Positions 52,554 to 61,818 of a stretch of DNA of 64,000 nt are shown here, one piece after another. Source of the DNA: Anaerostipes rhamnosivorans (GTDB taxonomy: Bacteria; Bacillota; Clostridia; Lachnospirales; Lachnospiraceae). The stretch is taken from contig NZ_CP040058.1 in assembly GCF_005280655.1 (NCBI RefSeq), positions 963,001 through 1,027,000 of the forward strand, read 5' to 3'. Below the pieces are notes generated by a model. The model did no database searches and was not told the origin of the DNA. It saw only the letters and a program-made list of their open reading frames with translations. How positions within the stretch are numbered: position 1 is the stretch's first letter; each line of letters begins with the position of its first letter. Both the position numbers and the translations under genes were made by a program.

Positions 52554-52582
52554 AAAGCGCTTGTAAAGATACAGGCGCTTTT
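52554..52582 (+). terminator. Terminator after the AAA-ATPase gene
   Basis: AAAGCGCTTGTA and TACAGGCGCTTT form a 12-bp stem (one G-T) followed by TAT. A second long hairpin, AATGGAGAAAAAGA with TCTTTTTCTCCATT, follows at 52585-52620. Confidence 0.75.
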
Positions 52583-52761
52583 ATAATGGAGAAAAAGAGA
52601 CTCTTATCTTTTTCTCCATTATTGATAAATATTGTCATCGTATCTCATTGACAGAAGGGATCAAGCGGGTTTAAAATATAACACGGAAGGATTTTACGGG
52701 TGGTATGACAGAATTCATAAGGATTATATGAAAAAACCTGTAAAAGAGCAGAATAGAAGAA

Positions 52762-52893
52762 ATGGGCCGATTTACCAAACGGTATGTTCCGGAGATGGTT
52801 TCCCACGACATACCCTTGGAAAAAGCAGTGGAATATATGAAAGTGCTCGAAGATTTTCAGTATGCGGGATGGAGTGCGGTTCTGGGGCTTTAA
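52762..52893 (+). CDS. Small ORF or gene fragment upstream of the ABC exporter pair
   Basis: A 43-residue frame starting MGRFTKRYVPEMVSHDIPLE and ending AGWSAVLGL. Composition looks like protein, but no RBS precedes the ATG. The frame upstream (NTEGFYGWYDRIHKDYMKKP) in another phase also looks coding, so this may be the end of a frameshifted gene. I do not recognise it. The rest of 52621-52917 holds nothing else I can assign except a GGGGCTTTAAAAGCCCC palindrome at 52884. Confidence 0.3.
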   Translation: MGRFTKRYVPEMVSHDIPLEKAVEYMKVLEDFQYAGWSAVLGL

Positions 52894-52917
52894 AAGCCCC
52901 AAAAAATATAACCATGA

Positions 52918-52933
52918 GTTAGACTGGACTAAC
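52918..52933. promoter_or_regulatory. Operator GTTAG-N6-CTAAC before the ABC exporter pair
   Basis: GTTAGACTGGACTAAC is the same box as at eno and ahpC. A TATAAC -10-like element precedes it by 5 bases; no clear -35. Confidence 0.65.
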
Positions 52934-52953
52934 TAAATAGGAGGATGATAAGT

Positions 52954-54771
52954 ATGAAAGAATTCAAGAACATTATGACTTCACTGCCGGAGGAAAAGGA
53001 ACCGGGGCTGATGACCTTTGCCGGGAACCATCGCTTTCTCACCTATATGGGATGTATCCTGTCCGGGATCAGTGCGGTGTTTTCTCTGGTACCGTTCCTT
53101 TATATATGGATGGTCATACGTGATATGGTAAATGCACTGCCGAAAATGGCGGACAGCACCGTGCTTGTGCACTACGGCTGGATGGCTGTGGCATTTTCAC
53201 TGCTCAGTATGCTGATTTACTTTGGGGCGTTGATGTGTACACATCTCTCGGCTTTCAGGACCGCCAGAAATTTGAAGACAGCGGCCCTGCATCACTTGGG
53301 CAGGCTTCCCATAGGATACTTTAAGACCAAAGGAAGCGGAAAGATCAGAAGGGTGATCGATGACGGAGCAGGACAGACAGAGACATTTCTGGCCCACCAG
53401 CTTCCGGATCTTTCAGGAGCTCTAGTGACTCCCGTGGCTGTCCTCGTTCTGCTGTTTACTTTCGACTGGCGGTTTGGGTTGATCAGCCTGATCCCCATGG
53501 TCATCGGAGTTCTGTTTTTGGGAAAGATGATGGGGCCTGGAATGAAAGACTGTATGACACAGTATCAGGCGGCTCTGGGTGATATGAATAACGAGGCTGT
53601 GGAGTATGTGCGGGGGATCCCGGTGGTCAAGACATTCCAGCAGAGTGTGTTTTCCTTTAAGAGCTTTCATGATTCGATCATGAGGTATAAAAAATGGGCA
53701 GTGAACTACACACTTTCCATGAGGATTCCTATGTGCAGCTATACAGTGAGCATCAATGCGGTCTTTCTGTTTCTGATCCCGGCAGGGTTTCTGCTGCTCG
53801 GCAATCTGGCAGCGGGAAGGACATACACAGACTGCCTGCTGGATTTAACGTTTTACCTGTTTTTTACGCCTATCGGTGTCAGTATGATGAACAAGATCAT
53901 GTGGACCAGTGAAAATACCATGATGGCAAAGGATGCCCTTGGGAGAATTCTTGAAATATTAAGAGAAGAACCCCTGGAGGAACCGGAAAAGCCCGAGTCT
54001 CCTGCCAGCTACCGCATCATATTCGAACATGTGACATTTTCTTATAAGGATGGAAATAAGGAAGCCTTAAAAGACCTATCGTTTGTCATTCCGGAAGGGG
54101 GCGTGACAGCCCTGGTGGGAAAATCAGGCGGGGGAAAGACCACCGCTGCGAGCCTGATTCCAAGATTTTATGATGTGGATGAGGGAAGCATCCAGATCGG
54201 AGGTGTAGACGTCAGAAACATGAAGACAGAAGAGCTGATGCGCCAGGTGGCATTTGTTTTCCAGGACAGCCATCTGTTTAAAGACAGTTTGTTAAATAAT
54301 ATCAAGGCGGCAAGGCCGGACGCGTCCGCACAGGAGGTAGAGGAAGCTATAAAGCTTGCCCAGTGTCAGGATATCATTGACAAAATGCCGCAAGGACTTG
54401 AGACAGTAGTCGGGACAAAGGGAGTCTATCTGTCCGGCGGTGAGGCACAGAGGATTGCGCTGGCAAGAGCCGCGTTAAAAGACGCTCCCGTGATTCTGCT
54501 GGATGAGGCTACTGCATTTGCGGACCCGGATAATGAATACCGGATCCAGAAAGCGTTTCAGGAGATCACAAAGGGCAAGACCGTGCTGATGATCGCCCAC
54601 AGGCTTTCCACGATCAGGAAAGCAGACCAGATCATTGTATTGGAAGAAGGGCAGGCACTGGAACAGGGAACCCATCAAAGCCTTATGGAACAGGACGGCA
54701 TTTACGCAGGAATGTGGAAGGAATATCAGACAGCTGCGGAATGGAAAGTAGAAAAGGAGGCAGTGAAATGA
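52954..54771 (+). CDS. ABC exporter half-transporter (membrane plus ATPase), first subunit
   Basis: A 605-residue fusion of a six-helix type IV exporter domain (about 1-330) and an ATPase. Walker A ALVGKSGGGKTTAA, signature LSGGEAQRIALARAAL, Walker B VILLDEATAFADPDNE, H-loop IAHRLSTIRKAD. The DEATAFADPDNE wording and pairing with a second subunit recall siderophore-linked exporters or importers such as IrtAB/YbtPQ. The iron-type operator just upstream fits that role. ATG 52954 follows AGGAGG. It overlaps the partner gene by 4 bases. Confidence 0.88.
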   Translation: MKEFKNIMTSLPEEKEPGLMTFAGNHRFLTYMGCILSGISAVFSLVPFLYIWMVIRDMVNALPKMADSTVLVHYGWMAVAFSLLSMLIYFGALMCTHLSAFRTARNLKTAALHHLGRLPIGYFKTKGSGKIRRVIDDGAGQTETFLAHQLPDLSGALVTPVAVLVLLFTFDWRFGLISLIPMVIGVLFLGKMMGPGMKDCMTQYQAALGDMNNEAVEYVRGIPVVKTFQQSVFSFKSFHDSIMRYKKWAVNYTLSMRIPMCSYTVSINAVFLFLIPAGFLLLGNLAAGRTYTDCLLDLTFYLFFTPIGVSMMNKIMWTSENTMMAKDALGRILEILREEPLEEPEKPESPASYRIIFEHVTFSYKDGNKEALKDLSFVIPEGGVTALVGKSGGGKTTAASLIPRFYDVDEGSIQIGGVDVRNMKTEELMRQVAFVFQDSHLFKDSLLNNIKAARPDASAQEVEEAIKLAQCQDIIDKMPQGLETVVGTKGVYLSGGEAQRIALARAALKDAPVILLDEATAFADPDNEYRIQKAFQEITKGKTVLMIAHRLSTIRKADQIIVLEEGQALEQGTHQSLMEQDGIYAGMWKEYQTAAEWKVEKEAVK

Positions 54772-56519
54772 GAGAATGGCTGCAAAAGAAATTTGCTCTT
54801 ACAGAGCAGGGTGGAAAAGACCTGGCAAAAGCGGTCGGAGTCTGCACTTTGACTAATATCGGCCTTATGTTTCCTGTTGGAATTGTATATCTATTTTTAA
54901 GCCAGCTGTTTGCACCGTATTTTGGTGTTCAAATAAAATCCTACGGACTTGGAATTTATATAGTCATGGGGCTGCTGATGTTGGTATTGATTTATTTTCT
55001 GGAGTACCTGCAGTACAACGCGACTTTTTTAGCTTCCTACACAGAAAGCGCCAATATGAGAATCTCACTGGCAGAGCAGCTGAGGAAGCTTCCGCTTTCA
55101 TTTTTCGGGAAGCGTGATCTCTCGGATCTGACAACAACAATCATGGCGGATAGTGCTTTCATGGAACAGGCATTTTCTCATTTTATACCGGAACTGTTTG
55201 GAGCCGTGATCTCTACAATTTTAGTAGCCGGGGGTATGCTGTCGGTCAACTGGAAGATGGCGGCTGCACTCTTCTGGCCTGTTCCTGTTGCGTTTCTGCT
55301 GACTTTGGGCACCAGGCCTTTCATCAACCGCAGGGAACGCAGGCAGAAAAAGAAAAGACTGGCAGTTTCCGATGGGATCCAGGAGTGCATTGAAAACATC
55401 CAGGACTTGAGGGCTAACAATCAGAGCAGAGAGTATCTGAATGGATTGGATGAGAAGATCATAGAGGTGGAGAAATCCACCATCGCTATGGAATGGATCA
55501 ACGGGGTGTTTGTGACAGCATCACAGATGGTGCTGAAAATAGGGATCGCCACCACTGTTCTGTGCGGTATCGGCCTGGTGATACAGGGAGAGATTGATTT
55601 CTTCCTGCTGCTGATGTTTCTGATCGCCGCCACAAGAGTGTATGATCCGTTAAACAGTGCGCTTACCAATCTCTCAGCCGTATACAGTACGCTCCTTGTG
55701 GTGGAACGGATGAAGAAGGTACGGGAAGAGCCTGTACAGGAGGGAGAAACCTACATGGAACCGGAAGGCTATGACATCTGCTTTGAAAATGTGGGGTTCT
55801 CCTACAGCGGTGAAGAGGCAGTGCTTAATGATGTGAGTTTCACTGCAAAGCAGGGAGAAGTGACGGCTCTTGTAGGCCCTTCCGGAGGTGGAAAAAGCAC
55901 TGCGGCTAAGCTGGCGGCAAGATTTTATGATATAACCAGGGGAAAGATCACTCTGGGCGGAGTGGATATCAGCAAGATCGATCCGGAAGAACTATTAAAG
56001 AATTATTCAATTGTATTCCAGGATGTTGTGCTGTTTAACAATACAGTGATGGAGAACATCAGGATTGGAAGAAAAAAAGCCACTGATGAAGAAGTGATGG
56101 CAGCGGCCAGGGCTGCCCAGTGCGAAGATTTTATTAAAAAGCTGCCGGACGGATACCAAACAGTCATCGGAGAAAACGGGGCATCCCTCTCAGGCGGAGA
56201 AAGGCAGCGTATTTCTATCGCCAGGGCACTGCTGAAAGACGCTCCTGTAGTTTTACTGGATGAAGCTACTGCATCTCTGGATGTGGAGAATGAATCTAAA
56301 GTCCAAAAAGCGATCTCTACTCTGGTAAAAGGGAAGACTGTGCTTTTAATAGCGCACAGGATGAGAACGGTTGCGGGAGCTGATAAGATCATTGTTTTAA
56401 AGGAAGGAGATGTGGCGGAACAGGGAACGCCGAAAGAACTGATAAAAAGAGAGGGGGGAATTTACAGGCGCATGACAAGACTTCAGTCAGAAAGCCAGAA
56501 ATTTGTACTGAATGTATAA
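54768..56519 (+). CDS. ABC exporter half-transporter, second subunit
   Basis: A 583-residue partner with the same layout: membrane domain, Walker A LVGPSGGGKSTAA, signature LSGGERQRISIARALL, Walker B VVLLDEATASLDVENE, H-loop IAHRMRTVAGAD. ATG 54768 with AAAGGAGG upstream overlaps the first gene (ATGA), so a heterodimer is expected. Substrate is likely iron or siderophore related by context and operator, but a drug or peptide exporter cannot be excluded. Confidence 0.88.
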   Translation: MREWLQKKFALTEQGGKDLAKAVGVCTLTNIGLMFPVGIVYLFLSQLFAPYFGVQIKSYGLGIYIVMGLLMLVLIYFLEYLQYNATFLASYTESANMRISLAEQLRKLPLSFFGKRDLSDLTTTIMADSAFMEQAFSHFIPELFGAVISTILVAGGMLSVNWKMAAALFWPVPVAFLLTLGTRPFINRRERRQKKKRLAVSDGIQECIENIQDLRANNQSREYLNGLDEKIIEVEKSTIAMEWINGVFVTASQMVLKIGIATTVLCGIGLVIQGEIDFFLLLMFLIAATRVYDPLNSALTNLSAVYSTLLVVERMKKVREEPVQEGETYMEPEGYDICFENVGFSYSGEEAVLNDVSFTAKQGEVTALVGPSGGGKSTAAKLAARFYDITRGKITLGGVDISKIDPEELLKNYSIVFQDVVLFNNTVMENIRIGRKKATDEEVMAAARAAQCEDFIKKLPDGYQTVIGENGASLSGGERQRISIARALLKDAPVVLLDEATASLDVENESKVQKAISTLVKGKTVLLIAHRMRTVAGADKIIVLKEGDVAEQGTPKELIKREGGIYRRMTRLQSESQKFVLNV

Positions 56520-56530
56520 AGTGATACCAG

Positions 56531-56553
56531 GGCCGGCGCAAGCTGGCCTTTTT
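56531..56553 (+). terminator. Terminator of the ABC pair
   Basis: GGCCGGC (56531-56537) and GCTGGCC (56542-56548) with one wobble pair, followed by TTTTTG. Confidence 0.75.
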
Positions 56554-56602
56554 GCCCTCCATATGTTAAGATAAACAAAAAGTGTGACGGGGGGATGTAA
56601 GA

Positions 56603-58273
56603 ATGAAAGAACAAATAAGGAGCCGTTATCTTGTCCTTCTTTTTTGTTTGTCTCTCGTCATAGTTATAGGAGCTTTCTTTTACAGTAAAAAGGCTTTTGT
56701 GACTGATAATATCAGAATCAATCAGGAGGGAGAGATCGAAACCCTGTCAAAAGGCTGGTATTATATAGAAGCTGGGAAGAAAATACAGATACCAGGACTT
56801 CCCGCATACATAGAAGACGACGGCAGGAAAAGCCTGACCATATACCGGGATATGACAGGAACAGTTCCGGAGGATGCTGTGCTCTGTATGGAAAATCACC
56901 ACCAGATGGTTGAAATATTTGTTGGAAAACAAAAGGTATACTCTTACGGGAAAAAAAATAAAGGGCCGATAGGGTGGATGCTGGGAAATGTATGGAATGT
57001 GACAGATCTGCCGGAGGTTCTGCATGGAAAAACATTGGCTGTTAAGATTACCGCTCCGTATACCCCGGGAAAATGGAAGCTTCCCCAAGTCATTCTGGGA
57101 AATCATAACACAGTGACGCAGATGATCAGGGATGACTGTCTGGATATCGTTTTGTTTTCGGTGCTATCTACGGTGCTTGGTCTGTTTTTCCTTCTTGTGT
57201 TTTTTTTATTGCGTTGGAAGAAGCTGGACTTTAACAAACTGGATTTTTTGTTTCTCGGTATCTTTATTCTGATTTCTACCCTATGGATCCTGACAGATTC
57301 AAAGATCCCTCAGTTTTTGACAGAACAGTTTGCCCCGGTGTATATTCTATCGTTTTTATTGTTTACTTTGCTGCCGGTGCCATTTCTGTTTTTTCTCCGT
57401 CAGATCTGCCGCCATGGAAGGGAACTGCTGGACTTCTTGAGCCTTTTGTTTATTCTCCAGGCGATTTTTTGTGCGGTGTTCTATATGGCTGGCATCGTTG
57501 ACCTGGTCAAAATCCTGCCAGTCACTCATATCCTGATGGCGGCGGCTACGGTGTTGAGTATTTTTTTGTGTCTGAGGGAGCAGATTCGCTACCGCAACAG
57601 AGACACCTTTTTTGTTCTGGCGGGTATTACCGCGTTGGCTGTGGGAGGCATGGTCTCTTTGCTGGCATTCCGTCCTCAGGACAGCGGGGATAATTCACTG
57701 TTCTTCCGCTGCGGGCTGATCGTGTTTTATGTTTTTCTCTGCTATGGCAGCCTGAAAAGGGGCGTGGGACTGCTCAAGACTAGTACGGAGGCGGAGGCCT
57801 ACAGAATATTGGCGTATAAGGACACTATGACAGGACTTGGCAACCGTGCGGCATTTGACCGGGATGCGGAAGCCCTGCAGCTAAAGGGCGGACTGGGAGT
57901 GTTTGCTGTGGCGGTGTTTGACATTAACAATCTGAAGCACACCAATGATACTTACGGACATACGGCAGGGGACCGCCTCATCAAAGATTCCGCCTGTTTT
58001 ATAAAAAAAGCTTTCTCAGAATTGGGAGAATGTTACCGCATCGGAGGAGACGAGTTTGTTGTCATTATGGAAGGGATAACGGAAGAGCGGATCCTGAAGG
58101 CATTTGCCGATCTGGAAGAAAGTACCCAGAGATCAAGTGAAGGGAATGCAGAAGGGCTTCATGTGGCCGGAGGGTATGCGTTGGGAAGCAGTGACAAGTC
58201 AGCTTTCGTATATAAGCTGTTCCGGGAAGCAGATGCCAAAATGTACGGAACAAAAGAGAGGACAAAGCGTTAA
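56603..58273 (+). CDS. Membrane-bound diguanylate cyclase (7TM plus GGDEF)
   Basis: A 556-residue protein. One N-terminal membrane helix and an extracellular region (about 35-185) are followed by seven hydrophobic segments (about 190-390), as in 7TMR-DISM receptors. The C-terminal GGDEF domain has DTMTGLGNRAAFDRD, VAVFDINNLKHTND and an intact RIGGDEFVVI. It should make c-di-GMP in response to an outside signal. An RxxD inhibitory site is not evident. No EAL protein is in the window. It ends at a shared terminator with the DtxR gene. Confidence 0.88.
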   Translation: MKEQIRSRYLVLLFCLSLVIVIGAFFYSKKAFVTDNIRINQEGEIETLSKGWYYIEAGKKIQIPGLPAYIEDDGRKSLTIYRDMTGTVPEDAVLCMENHHQMVEIFVGKQKVYSYGKKNKGPIGWMLGNVWNVTDLPEVLHGKTLAVKITAPYTPGKWKLPQVILGNHNTVTQMIRDDCLDIVLFSVLSTVLGLFFLLVFFLLRWKKLDFNKLDFLFLGIFILISTLWILTDSKIPQFLTEQFAPVYILSFLLFTLLPVPFLFFLRQICRHGRELLDFLSLLFILQAIFCAVFYMAGIVDLVKILPVTHILMAAATVLSIFLCLREQIRYRNRDTFFVLAGITALAVGGMVSLLAFRPQDSGDNSLFFRCGLIVFYVFLCYGSLKRGVGLLKTSTEAEAYRILAYKDTMTGLGNRAAFDRDAEALQLKGGLGVFAVAVFDINNLKHTNDTYGHTAGDRLIKDSACFIKKAFSELGECYRIGGDEFVVIMEGITEERILKAFADLEESTQRSSEGNAEGLHVAGGYALGSSDKSAFVYKLFREADAKMYGTKERTKR

Positions 58274-58282
58274 GTCAGATAA

Positions 58283-58316
58283 AAAGGAGGCGCCGGCAAG
58301 GCACCTCCTTTATTTT
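58283..58316. terminator. Bidirectional terminator between GGDEF and DtxR genes
   Basis: AAAGGAGGCGCC (58283-58294) and GGCACCTCCTTT (58300-58311) with one mismatch, flanked by A-rich and T-rich ends. Confidence 0.88.
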
Positions 58317-58669
58317 ACGTGTTTTTTTATAGCTTCAAAGCTTTCTTTGCTGATAACATGTTCGATCCTGCAGGCATCTGCTGACGCAATATCTTTATCC
58401 ACGCCAAGTGTTATGAGCCAGGATGAGAGAAGTTTGTGGCGCTCATAGATCATCTCCGCGATCTCTTTGCCGGACTCCGTAAGATAGATATATCCTTCTG
58501 GGGAAACCGTGATATGTTCATTCTGGCGCAGCTTTTTCATCGCTACGCTGACACTGGACTTCTTGAATCCAAGCTCTGTCGCGATATCCACGGAACGGAC
58601 TACAGGACGTGATTGACTCAGGACTAATATAGTTTCTAAATAATTTTCAGCAGATTCATTTGCATGCAT
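58310..58669 (-). CDS. DtxR/MntR-family metal-dependent repressor
   Basis: A 119-residue regulator. The N-terminal winged HTH reads SAENYLETILVLSQ, then VRSVDIATELGFKKSSVSVAMKKL, and the dimerisation/metal domain includes ERHKLLSSWLITLGV and DACRIEHVISKE with the His/Glu/Cys metal ligands. It lacks the SH3-like third domain of DtxR and is shorter than MntR (about 140). It is divergent from the feo operon and is the best candidate to bind the GTTAG-N6-CTAAY boxes seen at five sites. RBS GAGG lies upstream of ATG 58669. Confidence 0.9.
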   Translation of the reverse strand: MHANESAENYLETILVLSQSRPVVRSVDIATELGFKKSSVSVAMKKLRQNEHITVSPEGYIYLTESGKEIAEMIYERHKLLSSWLITLGVDKDIASADACRIEHVISKESFEAIKKHVK

Positions 58670-58781
58670 GAATTTACCTCATTTCTAATTTTTATATTTT
58701 ATTTAAGCATGAAAAAGTATAACATATTTTCAAAACAACATCAAATTGAGAGTTAATGATAAAAAGTATCAATTGGAAATA

Positions 58782-58810
58782 TTGACTACTAACTGATGTT
58801 AGAATATACT
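58782..58810 (+). promoter_or_regulatory. Promoter of the second feo operon
   Basis: TTGACT (58782-58787), 17 bases, TATACT (58805-58810). Confidence 0.8.
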
Positions 58811-58813
58811 AAT
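58798..58813. promoter_or_regulatory. Operator GTTAG-N6-CTAAT over the feo -10 element
   Basis: GTTAGAATATACTAAT fits the shared box with one mismatch and covers the -10. Two further palindromes overlap it, CTAACTGATGTTAG (58789-58802) and ACTAATTAGT (58808-58817), giving a dense cluster of half sites. Confidence 0.7.
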
Positions 58814-58831
58814 TAGTGAATGGAACGGAAA

Positions 58832-58846
58832 TGATAATCAATACCA
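58832..58846. promoter_or_regulatory. Possible Fur box in the feo 5' leader
   Basis: TGATAATCAATACCA matches the 7-1-7 Fur consensus at about 12 of 14 positions, downstream of the start site. Confidence 0.4.
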
Positions 58847-58864
58847 ATAAAGAAAGAAGGAGAA

Positions 58865-59080
58865 ATGATGCCTTTAACTATGATGAGTGAAGGGGAAGCA
58901 AATGTCATCTGTAAAGTCGGCGGCAAGGAAGAAACCAGAAGATTTCTGGAGAATCTCGGATTTGTAGTGGGCGGGATCGTCACTGTCGTATCTATCATTG
59001 GCGGAAACGTTATTGTGAATGTGAAAGATTCCAGAGTGGCGATCGGAAAAGACATGGCGAATAAGATTATGGTGAACTAA
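58865..59080 (+). CDS. feoA: FeoA-domain protein (first of two)
   Basis: A 71-residue SH3-like protein: KEETRRFLENLGFVVGGIVTVVS then GNVIVNVKDSRVAIGKDMA, the FeoA pattern. RBS AAGAAGGAG. It is followed 12 bases later by a second, different FeoA and then feoB, an arrangement seen in Clostridia where two FeoA proteins serve one FeoB. Confidence 0.9.
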   Translation: MMPLTMMSEGEANVICKVGGKEETRRFLENLGFVVGGIVTVVSIIGGNVIVNVKDSRVAIGKDMANKIMVN

Positions 59081-59092
59081 AAAGGAGAGACG

Positions 59093-59314
59093 ATGAAGAC
59101 GTTAAAAGAAGTTGCATGCGGAAATACTGTGAAAGTGAAAAAGCTGAATGGAGAAGGTCCAGTTAAGCGCCGTATCATGGACATGGGAATTACAAAAGGC
59201 GTAGATGTTTTTGTGAGGAAGGTTGCACCGCTGGGTGATCCTATAGAGATCACAGTGCGCGGATATGAATTATCTGTGAGAAAAGCGGATGCGGGAATGA
59301 TCGTAGTTGAGTAA
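59093..59314 (+). CDS. feoA: FeoA-domain protein (second of two)
   Basis: A 73-residue FeoA: KRRIMDMGITKGVDVFVRKVAPLGDPIEITVRGYELSVRKADA is the best-conserved FeoA wording in the window. RBS AAAGGAGAG. It belongs to the 58865-61791 operon, with a further operator before feoB. Confidence 0.92.
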   Translation: MKTLKEVACGNTVKVKKLNGEGPVKRRIMDMGITKGVDVFVRKVAPLGDPIEITVRGYELSVRKADAGMIVVE

Positions 59315-59337
59315 AAGTTACTCTATTTTACTTATTG

Positions 59338-59353
59338 GTTAGTTAAAACTAAT
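59338..59353. promoter_or_regulatory. Operator GTTAG-N6-CTAAT before feoB
   Basis: GTTAGTTAAAACTAAT lies in the 93-base gap between the second feoA and feoB. A possible promoter, TTGAGT (59307), 16 bases, TACTTA, precedes it, so feoB may also be transcribed on its own. Confidence 0.6.
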
Positions 59354-59407
59354 ATATATAAGTTTAAGCAAACAAGCATATATGAAAAGAAATGAGGTAA
59401 ATGCAAA

Positions 59408-61591
59408 ATGTCAATTAGAATTGCGTTAGCTGGTAATCCGAACAGCGGAAAAACAACGCTGTTTAACGCTTTGACGGGATCAAACCAGTTTGTGGGTAAC
59501 TGGCCTGGTGTTACAGTAGAAAAGAAGGAAGGTAAGCTGAAAGGATACAAGGATGTCACGATCATGGACCTTCCGGGTATCTATTCCCTTTCTCCGTACA
59601 CTTTAGAAGAAGTGGTTGCCAGAAATTATTTGATCGAGGAACGTCCGAATGCCATTTTAAACATCGTGGACGGAACCAACATCGAGCGGAATCTTTACTT
59701 ATCAACTCAGCTCATGGAACTTGGAATCCCAGTGATCATGGCGGTCAATATGATAGACGTCCTCCAGAAAAGTGGGGACCAGATCCATATCAAGCAGCTC
59801 AGTGAAAAGCTTGGATGTGAAGTTGTAGAGATCTCTGCGCTAAAGGGTACCGGAATCAAAAAGGCGGCAGAAAAAGCGGTAGCACTTGCCAATAACAAAA
59901 AGGCGGCTCCTCCGGTACATACATTTGACTCCAGAGTGGAAGAAGTGCTGGATGCGGTGGAACTGAAGCTGGGCAGCGAGATTCCGGCAGAGCAGAAACG
60001 TTTCTTTGCCATTAAGATGCTGGAAAAGGACGACAAGATCCAGGAACAGATGAAGGTGGTTCCGGATGTGAGTGCCGAGATCAGGAAAATTGAAGATATC
60101 ATGGATGACGATACAGAAAGTATCATCACCAATGAGCGTTATACATACATTTCTTCTATTATCGAGAAATGCTTCACAAGAAACAGAAAAGACAGTATGA
60201 CCACATCTGACAAGATTGACCGTTTTGTTACAAACCGGTTTCTTGCACTGCCGATCTTTGCGGTTGTCATGTTTGTTGTATACTACGTTTCTGTTACGAC
60301 CATCGGAACATGGGCTACAGACTGGGCAAATGACGGAGTGTTTGGTGACGGATGGAAACTTTTCGGACTCAGCGTGCCAGGAATCCCTTCCGTGATCGAA
60401 GCCGGACTGAATGCTGTCGGATGCGCCGGATGGCTTCAGGGATTGGTTCTTGACGGTATTGTTGCCGGTGTAGGTGCAGTCTTGGGATTTGTTCCTCAGA
60501 TGTTAGTACTGTTTCTTTTCCTTGCGTTCCTTGAGTCCTGCGGATACATGGCCAGGGTAGCGTTTATCATGGACCGTATTTTCCGTAAGTTCGGTCTTTC
60601 CGGAAAATCCTTTATCCCGATGCTGATCGGAAGCGGATGCGGTGTGCCGGGTATCATGGCGTCCCGTACCATTGAAAATGACCGTGACCGTAAGATGACG
60701 ATCATGACAACAACATTTGTTCCGTGTGGTGCGAAACTTCCAATCATTGCATTGATCGCAGGTGCACTGTTTAACGGTGCATGGTGGGTGGCCCCGAGTG
60801 CTTACTTCGTAGGTATCGCAGCGATTATCTGTTCTGGAATCATCTTAAAGAAAACAAAAATGTTTGCAGGAGAACCTGCTCCGTTCGTAATGGAACTTCC
60901 GGCATACCACATGCCGACTGTGTCTAATGTATTGAGAAGCATGTGGGAGCGTGGATGGTCCTTCATTAAAAAAGCGGGAACGATTATCCTTCTCTCCACC
61001 ATCTTTGTATGGTTTACAACCTACTTTGGATGGATTGACGGACAGTTCAGAATGCTCACAGATATGGAACTTGACCACAGTATTCTCGCTGCTATCGGAA
61101 ACGGAGTTTCCTGGATCTTTGCGCCGCTTGGCTGGGGTAACTGGAAGTCAGCGGTAGCTGCGATCACAGGATTGGTGGCAAAAGAAAATGTAGTAGGTAC
61201 CTTTGGTATCCTGTTTGGCTTTGCGGAAGTGGCAGAAGACGGTGCCGAAATCTGGGGAACTCTCGCAGGAAGTATGACCACTGCGGCAGCATATTCTTTC
61301 CTTGTATTCAACCTGCTGTGCGCACCTTGTTTTGCGGCTATGGGAGCGATCAAGAGAGAGATGAACAATGCAAAATGGTTCTGGTTTGCCATTGGATATC
61401 AGACAGCTCTCGCATATGTAGTTTCACTTTGTGTATACCAGATCGGAACACTGATCACCACAGGAGCCTTTGGAATCGGTACAGTGGTAGCCTTTGTACT
61501 GGTCATCGGATTTATCTATCTCTTAGTGAGGCCGTATAAAGAAAGCAAGACGTTAAACGTAGACATAAATGGAGTGACCGGGGCAAAATAA
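59408..61591 (+). CDS. feoB: FeoB ferrous iron transporter (long form)
   Basis: A 727-residue transporter. G domain: GNPNSGKTT, WPGVTVEKKEGKL, DLPGIYSLSPYTLEE, NMID. Membrane Gate motifs GSGCGVPGIMASR and LLCAPCFAAMGAIKRE carry the conserved Cys. It differs from the compact FeoB at 32829 in G-domain length and wording, so it is not a recent duplicate. An accessory Cys-rich protein follows. Confidence 0.95.
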   Translation: MSIRIALAGNPNSGKTTLFNALTGSNQFVGNWPGVTVEKKEGKLKGYKDVTIMDLPGIYSLSPYTLEEVVARNYLIEERPNAILNIVDGTNIERNLYLSTQLMELGIPVIMAVNMIDVLQKSGDQIHIKQLSEKLGCEVVEISALKGTGIKKAAEKAVALANNKKAAPPVHTFDSRVEEVLDAVELKLGSEIPAEQKRFFAIKMLEKDDKIQEQMKVVPDVSAEIRKIEDIMDDDTESIITNERYTYISSIIEKCFTRNRKDSMTTSDKIDRFVTNRFLALPIFAVVMFVVYYVSVTTIGTWATDWANDGVFGDGWKLFGLSVPGIPSVIEAGLNAVGCAGWLQGLVLDGIVAGVGAVLGFVPQMLVLFLFLAFLESCGYMARVAFIMDRIFRKFGLSGKSFIPMLIGSGCGVPGIMASRTIENDRDRKMTIMTTTFVPCGAKLPIIALIAGALFNGAWWVAPSAYFVGIAAIICSGIILKKTKMFAGEPAPFVMELPAYHMPTVSNVLRSMWERGWSFIKKAGTIILLSTIFVWFTTYFGWIDGQFRMLTDMELDHSILAAIGNGVSWIFAPLGWGNWKSAVAAITGLVAKENVVGTFGILFGFAEVAEDGAEIWGTLAGSMTTAAAYSFLVFNLLCAPCFAAMGAIKREMNNAKWFWFAIGYQTALAYVVSLCVYQIGTLITTGAFGIGTVVAFVLVIGFIYLLVRPYKESKTLNVDINGVTGAK

Positions 61592-61650
61592 AACCGGTAG
61601 ACATGGGCCTGCATCGAATGTGCAGGCCCAGACTTTAAAGGAGGTTCAAC

Positions 61651-61791
61651 ATGGGAACTTTAATCGTAGGTTTGGTTGTTCTTGGCATCGTAGGCCTGGT
61701 TGTCAGAAGCATGGTGCGGGATAAGAAAAAAGGAAAGTCAATTCAATGCGGAAACGACTGTAAAAACTGCGGAGGGCATTGCGGACACTAG
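61651..61791 (+). CDS. FeoB-associated Cys-rich membrane protein
   Basis: A 46-residue protein: a hydrophobic helix (LIVGLVVLGIVGLVVRSM), a basic patch and a Cys-rich tail CGNDCKNCGGHCGH with four Cys and two His. This is the small accessory protein commonly found after feoB in Firmicutes and may hand over Fe2+ or act as a redox sensor. AAAGGAGG precedes ATG 61651. Confidence 0.88.
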   Translation: MGTLIVGLVVLGIVGLVVRSMVRDKKKGKSIQCGNDCKNCGGHCGH

Positions 61792-61818
61792 GGAATCTGT
61801 AAGTCTAATTCAGGCCCT

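Noticed and set aside
52884..52900. GGGGCTTTAAAAGCCCC as a terminator
   Set aside because: The T run would precede the stem, not follow it, on the relevant strand; it may be coincidental.
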